The notes beneath the pieces are model-generated. The model had not been told where the DNA came from and made no database searches. It saw only the letters and a program-made list of their open reading frames with translations. A stretch of DNA of 64,000 nucleotides, from positions 33,199,491 to 33,263,490 of the forward strand of contig OX463848.1 in NCBI GenBank assembly GCA_949825065.1, written 5' to 3'. The stretch comes from Odontocerum albicorne. Its lineage: Eukaryota; Arthropoda; Insecta; Trichoptera; Odontoceridae. Numbering within the stretch: the stretch's first letter is position 1; each line of letters opens with the position of its first letter. Positions 56,285-64,000 of the stretch are shown piece after piece. Position numbers and translations under genes: made by a program.

Positions 56285-56375
56285 TTAAATGGAACCCGCA
56301 AACCCCTCCCCCCCACCCCCCGGCTAGAAGACAATCGTCTAACCAATTCGGCCACGGAGGTCGTCCATAGTCAAT
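56285..56375 (-). mobile_element. SINE family 1 head
   Basis: Antisense: GGAACCCGCAAACC (B box remnant), GAAGACAATCGTCTAACCAA and TTCGGCCACGGAGGTCGTCC (A box). C-rich expansions lie between the boxes. Confidence 0.75.
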
Positions 56376-56444
56376 ACATATTTCATAGTTAAGTCCCGCC
56401 TTAAATAAACGTTCCGTGCAAGCCCACACAAAGCAGCGTGATGT

Positions 56445-56960
56445 TAAGACAGAAAGAACAGAGCGCCAGGCTTTCCTATCTCGGCATACATCCATACACC
56501 TCGTACAGCTCCTACGATTTCTCTTCTAACTTTCCCGTCTTTTAAAATATCTTTTACTTGATCCTCTTGATTACCACGCCTTCCACTAGCAGTTGCGTCT
56601 TTCTTATTATATTTGTTTCACATGCGCAAACCATCTTAGCGTACTCTTATTCACCTCACTCAACACATTAGACTTAAGTTCACATACATCTCTAGACACT
56701 TCATTCCGTATTCTGTCATAAATTGTCATCCCGTGTTTTTTTCTCAATGAACGCAGTTTTACAACATTTATTCGATTTCTTTCAGTCATTTTCCACGTCC
56801 ACGTTTCACTACCATACATCAAAGTTTTCACCAAAATCCCATTATTATCTCCGCAAATTTTGATAATCTCCGGTTCGGGTGTATAAGTCTTAGTATTCTA
56901 TTGTTTTTATTTTCTATTGCTACACGCCATCCGATATATCTTTTGACTCTTCAATCATTT
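56445..56960 (-). mobile_element. LINE family A fragment, long
   Basis: Antisense: includes MVKTLMYGSETWTWKMTERN, HGMTIYDRIRNEVSRDVCEL and SEVNKSTLRWFAHVKQI on the minus strand (56834-56607), then the 3' coding zones toward 56445. It reaches the family's common 5' truncation zone at about 56925 (CACGCCATCCGATATATC). Confidence 0.9.
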
Positions 56961-57089
56961 GAAAAAATACTACCCAAAGTGTAGAATTCTTTAACTTGCT
57001 CCAATATTTCATTAGTTTCGAATATACACTATATACAATTATTTTTTCATACTAGCCTCTGAATAATCTTAACTTAGCACCTACTCAAC

Positions 57090-57310
57090 TTGAATAGGAG
57101 AGGAAAGGACCAAGGACCACCAAACAACAACACCCTTCTCCTTCAGTCCTGGGCAGGGCCGGTGTCCCCGAGTGACCTCTTTATTTACTCGCCCCGAGAC
57201 GCGCCGGTCATTGGGTTTTTATTTTACTTAATCTTATTTCTTCCTTCACGGTCGTTTTGTCGCTCGAAATGCTGTCTGGTGGAACTGGAAGACATTGCTT
57301 CTCAACATTT
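57090..57310 (+). mobile_element. Retroelement 3' UTR-like scrap
   Basis: GC-rich GACCAAGGACCACCAAACAA to GCCCCGAGACGCGCCGGTCA, then TGTCTGGTGGAACTGGAAGA and CATTGCTT, which resembles the TGGTTGGAAGAGATTGC segment near the 3' end of family 1 SINEs. Such a shared 3' segment is typical of a LINE and the SINEs it mobilises (inference). Confidence 0.4.
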
Positions 57311-57439
57311 TTTCACTCGTGAACTTTGATAATCATCATTCTTATTTTTGTGTATATCAATTTGCATTATACCATGGTTTATTTCTGTCTACGAATATAG
57401 AAGTTTTAACATTTCTTAAAATTTCTTCAATTTTAATAA

Positions 57440-57520
57440 GAACTCTATGACCTCGTAAAATAATTGTCTTCAACTCGGAAATGTCCATTCGATTCGCGGT
57501 ATCTGACCAAAAAACAAAAA
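57440..57520 (+). mobile_element. SINE family 1 head, diverged
   Basis: TATGACCTCGTAAAATAATTG (A-box remnant) and CATTCGATTCGCGGTATCTG (B-box remnant). Confidence 0.5.
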
Positions 57521-57639
57521 TATTCCTAATTTTTGATGTACAGGTATTTTTAAAATCTTATTGGTTTTAAGGAATTTTTCATATGGTAAATTGTACGGTA
57601 TACGAGTGTAGTGAAATTTTAATACAAAAATCATAAATA

Positions 57640-57850
57640 CTACAATACGGGGCGGGTCTTGGCTGCCTACAGGATTTTTCGTCAGTCGCCTTTATATGCA
57701 GCATTTTCCCTCGTATTGGTCACATTCAGAGTGTAGCAGTCCTCCATCACACCACCCGGGTCTCTGAACCTTAGTCTCCCCACTCATATACGGCCCATAT
57801 TATCTCTGAACAATGTCTTTGTAGGGTCAGTGACCTGCATGCTATGTAGA
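57640..57850 (-). mobile_element. LINE family C fragment
   Basis: Antisense copy sharing GGGTCTTGGCTGCCTACAGG and the order of segments with 26575 and 30740. No open frame. Confidence 0.6.
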
Positions 57851-58015
57851 TTATCTTGTTAACTCAGTCTTACAGTTTTAATAAATTAATTCCAAAAATA
57901 TATTTGTAAGGATAATCATTTAATTGTTTTTGACTTCATTGCATATTTTTATACAAATTAGTTAAATTTTTATTCAACAAATTCAGTATAGTTTGTTAAT
58001 GAGCAAGTATTATTA

Positions 58016-58073
58016 TTTAGAATGTCTTAGATAGTTAAGGCTAACTAGCCTTAACTATCTAAGACATTCTAAA
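58016..58073. repeat. Perfect 28-bp inverted repeat, 2-nt spacer
   Basis: Arms 58016-58043 and 58046-58073 are exact reverse complements with only AC between. Such a near-perfect cruciform-forming palindrome is unstable in replication and so probably young. Confidence 0.97.
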
Positions 58074-58369
58074 ATTTTATGTGAAAATTACGATATTTTG
58101 AATTACCCTTTATTTGACCTCTTGCCATTACTGAACGATTTCTTTCATCGCAAAGAAAATTAATTTTTTTGAGCAGTTTCATAATCTTCAGTTTGAGAAA
58201 CACTGCTCTAATGCACTTGGTCCAGTGCCAGGGGAAAATCATGAAGGGTATACGTGCCATTATTATTTATTCTCTTTTTCTCCATTTATGTTGATCTTTT
58301 TCAAACCTCACAACTGCTGGTCGTCCAATCTTGATAATAATACAAGGACAATTTAAATGAAGCCGTTTA

Positions 58370-58555
58370 GAGGTTAGATTCCCTTCAAAGACTGTAACTT
58401 TGGAATCGAGCCCACTATTATTGCGATTTTAGAGATTAGATTCTCCTCAAAGGCTGTAACTTTGGAATCGAGCCCACTATTATTGCGATTTTAGAGAGTA
58501 GATTCTCCTCAAAGGTTGTAACTATGGAATCAAACCCAGAGTTACAGCCTTTGAA
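58370..58555. repeat. 62-bp tandem repeat, about 2.7 copies
   Basis: Units begin TTAGATTC or TAGATTC at 58374, 58436 and 58499, each with TGTAACTTTGGAATCGAGCC. An inverted scrap (AGTTACAGCCTTTGAA) follows at about 58540. Confidence 0.9.
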
Positions 58556-58890
58556 TTCTTGTTTCGTCGAACTCATCTTCTACCGTCGCAAATTTAAAAA
58601 AAAAAAGCTTTTAGCAATATTACTAATTTATGAATTCTTAAAAACCCTAAAAAATATTTGCCTGCGTCCTAGCTTTATGCCCACTCTATATATGTCTTAG
58701 ACCTCGGCCACACAGGTAGGAGCCTCGCTTGATGCTTTAGAGCTATGCTGCGAGCTAGGCGACATATCCTATCGAACCAACGTACCGCATACTATCGCAG
58801 TGGTCACACTGCACGCTTCGCGCCACGTTGCATGACAATTAGTCATCGAGTGAATCTCCTAGCGAACAGACGTGTTGGTCAATTTACAAG

Positions 58891-59020
58891 ATGGTGAAAG
58901 TTTTAATGACAGCTGTGTATAAAAGGGAGCCTTTGTGGAACCCATCGAGCAAATTATAGAAAAATGTACCCGTAATAAAATCACTTTGGAATGAAGTTGC
59001 ACAGGAAGTAAATAAAGATG
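58891..59020 (+). pseudogene. MADF-domain fragment of a Harbinger element
   Basis: From the ATG at 58891: MVKVLMTAVYKREPLWNPSS then a stop at 58957, continuing in another frame with VIKSLWNEVAQEVNKDG. The LWNPSS and W-x2-A/V-x3-V pattern is that of the MADF (Myb/SANT-like) domain. About two thirds of one domain, disrupted. Confidence 0.75.
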
Positions 59021-59070
59021 GTAAGTTGTAATGAAATTGGTTAGTTTTGAGAGTAACATCGTGTGTTGAC

Positions 59071-59090
59071 TCTCTCTCTCTCTCTCTCTT
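59071..59090 (+). repeat. (CT)n microsatellite
   Basis: A 20-base CT repeat inside the Harbinger remnant. Confidence 0.9.
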
Positions 59091-60019
59091 TGAATAATCG
59101 CCGTGAACTCCTATATATGAAGAAGTAAAGTGTGTTGACTCAACCGCTCCCAACTGTCAAATGAATTTGTGCGTAGCACTTTGGTGTGGCCAGGCATGAA
59201 GTCACCTAGTATATGAGTCACGTAAAACCTAGCTTAGCACCTAACGAAGCACTTTGGTGTGGCCTCGGCCTTAGCAAAAAATGCTAGAAAAAACGTAATA
59301 AATACAATTAAAAACATAAAAAAGATCATATATGAAAAATACCCATTTTCTAGTGTATTAAAGCGTTTGTATCTAAATTTCAGTGAATTGACTTAGCGCT
59401 ATTCATAAAAAATGTTTAGAATTTCCTCACATGCCGAAAATATTTCAAATCAGCTGATCCCAGTTCGAGACTCGAAATAGTTCTTTAACATTCGAACCGG
59501 TTTTTAAGTCCACATCCTTCATGACCCTTTCTCTCGGTCGCATTCTCCCAATAGTACATCACGGCACAGTAGCTCACGCCGCACATGTATTCAAGTTCAC
59601 GAGGTACATCTATCGTCTTGATACACAAACTACCACTCAGCCCTGGCTGGATACGCTGGGAACTTAAGTGGTTTTTGTTATACGTTTTATCTGGTCGATG
59701 AGGCCATTCGACTCCGACACCTGGGCTGCCTCTTCCTCAGGTAGATCCTAATAGGTACTTTATTGTAATCAGCTGATTTATAAAACGCCGGACCGGCTGA
59801 ATACTCTTTAACAGGTATATTGAAATGTTTTTTAACTTCGCCAGATGGAACATGGTGAATTTGGGAAAAATATACTTGAGAATTTATGTACTTTACGATT
59901 ATGAATATATATGTACTATATTTAGCAAGTGGGACATTTTTGTTACAAAATATACCGATTTTGGTTGCTTGAAACTATACTTTCCAAATGCGTCCACTGA
60001 GGAGAATATTTATTGCGTC

Positions 60020-60300
60020 CATGTATGAATGAAAGAGAAATGTAATTATTAAGAATGAATGGAAACTAAAATTAGGGTGAAAAAGAGCACATCGATACAG
60101 TTTGGAAATGTTGGACGGATGGGTGGCGAAAGATTAATTAAATAAATATACAATGTTAGCATAAGTATAAGAGGTCGACTGAGAAAGTATTGTTGAACCA
60201 AGTGAATGAAATTTCGAAAGAAGGAAGAGTAAGGAGAATGTCATGATAGGAAAGTGTGACGTTTGTCCTCTCTTATTATCCCAACAGGGAGCTTTTGTGA
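60020..60300 (+). mobile_element. LINE family A fragment
   Basis: GTAATTATTAAGAATGAATGGAAA-like opening (IKNEWK), then GTTTGGAAATGTTGGACGGA, GGTCGACTGAGAAAGTATTG and the terminal CCTCTCTTATTATCCCAACA. Degraded. Confidence 0.65.
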
Positions 60301-60419
60301 TTTCGATCGTTCGCGATGATAGAATTGTATTGGTGGAATTGACGAAGTTTTATCGTAAGTATTATTGTGTTGTTTATAGTTAAGGCATTAACGTTGTGGA
60401 GGTTTAAAGACATTGTAAT

Positions 60420-60530
60420 TTATTTTTAACAAACACTGTTTATTCCACTTTTTTATGACGGTATAACCCTACCGGTTTCAAGGCTTTCGCCTCATCTTCA
60501 GGGGAGTACAAACAAGACTTATTAGTATTA
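60420..60530 (-). mobile_element. Penelope-like 3' end, second copy with hammerhead-like motif
   Basis: The reverse complement of 60420-60530 is nearly identical to 39330-39440. The motif at 60501-60457 has stem II AGGC-GAAA-GCCT, i.e. one more base pair and a GNRA tetraloop compared with the copy at 39347. Stem III CGGTA-gggtta-TACCG and GTC are the same. No coding part attached. Confidence 0.85.
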
Positions 60531-60784
60531 TTCATTAAGTATTATTCATTAAATCTATTGAATTTTTTTAACTCGACATGGTGAAATAATAATTTATTTT
60601 CGTTTAGTGACCTCAGTCACTTCAAGGGCGTATCTTAATAGTTGTTATATCTCTCAACAGCAGTGTCTCGAAAGAGTCAATGTTTTCAGCACTTTCAATC
60701 AATATTCTATGATATCCAATTTCAGTTTTGAAATATGTCTCGTTCCGATTGTATTCTTAGTTTTAATTTGTTTTACCCAATTAG

Positions 60785-60905
60785 TTAAATCATTTATTTT
60801 ACTTTGATATATATACATTGAATATAAACCATTTATTTTACTTTGATATACGAGTATATACATTTAATATAAACCATTTATTTTACTTTGATATATATAC
60901 ATTTT
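60785..60905. repeat. ~41-bp AT-rich tandem repeat, 3 copies
   Basis: CATTTATTTTACTTTGATAT occurs three times at about 60790, 60830 and 60874, with ATATACATTNAATATAAAC between. Confidence 0.88.
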
Positions 60906-61669
60906 ACGTTACATTTGTCCAATTAATGTTGCGTTTCTTCTTTCTCCATGGAACTTTACCACTTATAGATCGATTGTTAAATTTTTGAAGCTTAATAATA
61001 AGTTGAGACTTAAAATTGTCTAGAATCGTAATTTTTTTGAGAATTTGTTTTATTGTATTAATTCACATAATTGCATAATGTCTTTAATTTGAGAGCACAG
61101 AAAAGTTTGGGTGGTTTACCTACTAAAAAAAACGTTACGTTTAGCAATTTACAATTACTGTTTTATTTTAGAACTTTCTGCATAGAACAGTAGAGCAAAG
61201 TTGCCAAAAGTAGTAAAGCAGTAAACTTTATACACTTGACGAGTACATTACACGTAACGTTATATTGGTCACACTACCACTGCTTACTAACAAATAAATA
61301 AAACGGAAACATTAATTAAAGACTCAGTACTCTTTTCGTTATCAGATGTGTGCTAAATGCAGTTTAAAAGAGAACGCTTTTATTTAGGATTATACGAGTA
61401 TTAAATTAACTGAACTCGAGTACAGATGAAAACATTGATCTTCGCTAATTACGAGTAAATAGCCACGTCTGTAGACTGTCTGTGCAGATATCTCGCGGTC
61501 TGCTAACCGCTGAACATATTGATGCGTGGTTCTACCGATATTTTCTGGAAGTCAAACTGTCTAAGTGTAGCACAACTCTAATAGGACACATTTCTTACTC
61601 AATCAATTTGTATTTTTTTAAATGGTGCTTAGTATTGTATTAAGTACACTTTAATTTGATTCACTACAA

Positions 61670-61990
61670 CCTGGCAGGCTTTATTGCAATGTGGCAATTC
61701 CTATTAACCAACCAGAAAAAGGGTTGAATTGAATACATTTTACTATAATTATTTTTCATCATACTTTCTGCGTGATCGGACTTCTTCAATGTGTCTTTAC
61801 AGTACGACCTGGTGGATTTATTGCGTGCGGCAATCTCTTCCAACTAACCAGAATGATTTTAAAGAGGCCTTAATTAAAATCATGACAGGAACCTTTTTTT
61901 TTTTTAATCGGCTACCAACGGCTATCGAATTCGCAAACGCCGGGCTGGAAGGATGATGTCTTACCAACTAGGTCATTGATGTCGTATATT
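61670..61990 (-). mobile_element. SINE family 1: tail fragment plus complete copy
   Basis: Two tandem antisense tails: GGCAGGCTTTATTGCAATGT at 61675 and GGTGGATTTATTGCGTGCGG at 61809. The second continues into middle (AAAATCATGACAGG) and head (GGCTATCGAATTCGCAAACG B box, CTTACCAACTAGGTCATTGA A box). Confidence 0.8.
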
Positions 61991-62084
61991 TGTATTATAT
62001 TTTCAAAATTAGTTTTTTTTAATCGCCCTATTTTTATTTCTCTTGGATAATTTATATTCTCTTGGAGCAAATTGAGTATTTTCT

Positions 62085-62660
62085 CAAATGATGGAAGAGT
62101 TAAAACGGATATCGAACGGCTTGTAGCGATAAGAAACAAAGTCAATGGGGTACTAAAACATATATACTCGAACCGGGCATTATCAAAATTTGCTAAGATG
62201 ATAGTCCACAATAGTATTTTGGTGCCAACTTTAATGTATGGGAGTGAAACGTAGACGAGGGAAAATATTGATAAAACCGAATAAATGCTGTAGAAATGCG
62301 TGCATTGAGAATGCATGGGTTTCAATGTATGCCAGAATACGGAATGAAGTGATTAGGGATGTGTGTGAACTTAAGGCTGTGTGTTGAGTAAGCACACTGA
62401 TATGGTTTTGACATGTAGAACGAATGAGTGAAGAAAGACTAACAAAACAAATATACAGTGCAAAAGTGAGTGGAAGGCGTGGTAAAGGAAGACCATGGAA
62501 TGTCTGATTGGAACGATGTTTCGATAGAAAAAAACTTATAAGTTGCATGAAAAAGTGAATGGATTTAGACGAGGCTAAGGATGTGTTTCGGTATAGAAAA
62601 GTCTATCTCTTTCCTCTCTTCCTACCCAACAGGGAAATTGTGTGATTGTATCTATGTATA
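62085..62660 (+). mobile_element. LINE family A fragment, most complete copy
   Basis: Begins DGRVKTDIERLVAIRNKVNG (62090), then LKHIYSNRALSKFAKMIVHN and SILVPTLMYGSET, then after breaks YARIRNE, GMC-type region, RMSEERLTKQIYSAKVSGRR and the terminal coding zone; tail TGTGATTGTATCTATGTATA. It shows that the family encodes a non-LTR reverse transcriptase C-terminus. No RT catalytic part. Confidence 0.9.
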
Positions 62661-62664
62661 ATAT

Positions 62665-63470
62665 GGTATGATCACAAATTGTGAACGTTAATATTATATT
62701 TTCCCCTTACTGCTTACTAACTTATTGGAATCCGTTATTCCACAGATGTGTTATTTCAAATTCTTTAAAATGATATTATGCTCATAATTTCCGATAAAGT
62801 TATAGCATTATGTTATTGGATTCAATGTTCCATTTTATATCAATAACGTGTTTCAATTTATTGTTTTTTTATGGTTCAGATAGCGCTAAATTTCTTTCAT
62901 CTCTCGTCGATATATAAATCGACATATTTCTTACATAAATATTTCTTCTGATCGTGTTGAAATAGTACCCTCTAAGCTTGAGGAGGAATGTGGGGATCTC
63001 TTATTTAGATTACTGAAGGAAGTAACATTTAGTCTAATTATAATGGAAACATATTTTTGGAAATCTATTTGATATACAGAAATGTTGATCTGTTTAGACT
63101 GGGAAAAAGTAGAACTAACTTGCCAAGTGGTCTTCGTTTATTTCGCGGACTATCCCTATTGAAAAGGATCTTGGATACAGACATCTTTGACATGTCAGAA
63201 AATGTCTGATTAAATCGTAATAAGTGTTCTTAGTAATGGGAGTAATTTCTGCTAAACAATTATTTATTTAACTATTTTACAATGTATGCATTTATATTTA
63301 GTTTTCTATGTATATGCTTTAGTTTTTACCAGTATATAAAATAAGTAAATGCTTTAATCATACGAAATTTCTTAAATCAATCGTTTTTGTAAAAAAAAGA
63401 AGGATAATTAAAAGCCAAATAGTTAAGTGCAAACTGGTATTGAAAATGAATTAAATTAATTAATTCATTT
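62665..63470. other. AT-rich intron, nothing recognised
   Basis: No repeat match or gene. Likewise 59275-60015 and 60910-61665 show only AT-rich sequence without recognisable features. Confidence 0.4.
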
Positions 63471-63474
63471 GTAT

Positions 63475-63790
63475 AGGGCCCTTCAACACATCCAACCTTG
63501 TTTTGGACATATTGAAGAGCGTGGCCGGGAGACAACACTTTTCAGTCCCAATAATTGATTATTCGAGCTTATAGAACCATTGGAGTAGGCACGGAACTCT
63601 CAGTTGATCATTGCACGTGAGGATGCAACAACACACACGTCTAGCGCACATATGTATTATCTGACGGACTATCTTACCAGATTCAGTCCAGTCTATTTTA
63701 TTTTATTACGGGCATTATTGATAATCGAACCTTAAATTTCCAGGTGGAAGTCCATTGTCTTACCGACTAGACCACGGTCTTACCAACAAG
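63475..63790 (-). mobile_element. tRNA-derived SINE, family 3, full length
   Basis: Antisense: 3' part CATCCAACCTTGTTTTGGAC, middle ACCATTGGAGTAGGCACGGA and GATCATTGCACGTGAGGATG, head ATAATCGAACCTTAAATTTCC (B box) and GTCTTACCGACTAGACCACG (A box). Best reference copy for family 3 in the window. Confidence 0.82.
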
Positions 63791-64000
63791 TCATTATATA
63801 ATGTAATGAACCGAGTAAAAAGTTAAAATTCAAAAGATTTGTCAATTGAGTATGTCATGTGTTAACTAAGTCTTTGTGTTCCATTACATGTTCAACCTAT
63901 TTTTCCCGTGTATGCATATATTCGACCTATAGGAAACATTTAAGTTTTTTGCCCCTCAGAAGCTAACGATAAGAAGTGGAAAAATAGCAACGAAAAGGTT

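Larger units (their letters stand above)
58700..59270 (+). mobile_element. Harbinger (PIF)-type element remnant
   Basis: A 571-bp element flanked by TTA at 58697-58699 and 59271-59273, the 3-bp Harbinger target. Ends GACCTCGGCCACAC and, reverse-complemented, GGCCGAGGCCACAC. Inside is a MADF-like fragment, the DNA-binding partner protein of Harbinger elements. A second copy of the terminal segment (GCACTTTGGTGTGGCCAGGC) lies at about 59177. No transposase part is left. Confidence 0.85.
2683..64000 (+). other. First intron of the myosin gene (extends past window end)
   Basis: It starts at the strong donor GTAAGT. The next exon should open with the conserved motor sequence following GLIY, and no such frame was recognised on the + strand downstream. 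No other convincing host exon was found apart from possible minus-strand pieces at 3.1-6.5 kb. The inference is a first intron of at least 61 kb filled with transposons. A very small exon could have been missed. Confidence 0.7.

Overview
This is AT-rich, repeat-dense arthropod (almost certainly insect) nuclear DNA. The clearest host feature is the first coding exon of non-muscle myosin II heavy chain (Drosophila zipper orthologue) at 2332-2682 on the + strand. It ends at a strong GTAAGT donor, and I find no second myosin exon downstream, so positions 2683-64000 are best read as one first intron of more than 61 kb. Just upstream, 635-797 looks like the last coding exon of another + strand gene, with an acceptor at 633-634, a stop at 795 and AATAAA at 882. 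I could not name it. Insect origin is inferred from the myosin sequence and the transposon families.

Almost everything else is transposon debris, much of it nested.

0-25 kb: host exons; unexplained minus-strand coding-like pieces (3.1-6.5 kb); a mariner copy with terminal repeats (7.05-8.38 kb); two TTAA-flanked piggyBac-type non-autonomous elements of one family (9.94-10.49 and 14.46-15.08 kb); tRNA-derived SINEs; a 43-bp minisatellite (17.7 kb); a pogo/Tigger-like element (19.6-20.1 kb); a hAT remnant carrying a second nested hAT-type element (23.06-23.83 kb).

25-38 kb: a six-copy 109-bp array (25.04 kb), C-terminal remnants of two further LINE families (26.6, 27.4 kb), a five-copy ~147-bp array (28.1-28.8 kb), about 4 kb of quiet intron, and a nearly intact hAT transposon (35118-37524) with a perfect 8-bp target duplication.

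38-64 kb: a 5'-truncated Penelope-like element with a GIY-YIG endonuclease and a hammerhead-like 3' motif (38.45-39.42 kb); two more piggyBac-type elements (44.09-44.33, 48.53-49.18 kb); a 185-bp satellite made from a SINE/LINE junction and interrupted by a CR1/Jockey-type LINE (49.42-51.72 kb); a Harbinger element with a broken MADF domain (58.70-59.27 kb). About 21 copies of one LINE family, all keeping only its C-terminal part and ending near ATGTATG tails, are scattered throughout.

No CRISPR array, operon, rRNA gene or intact tRNA gene was seen. I see no convincing new functional system. The most noteworthy items are the satellite captured in mid-formation, the Penelope hammerhead-like motif present in two copies with a stem-improving difference, the near-intact hAT, the long perfect short-loop palindromes, and the unexplained coding-like minus-strand pieces inside the myosin intron.
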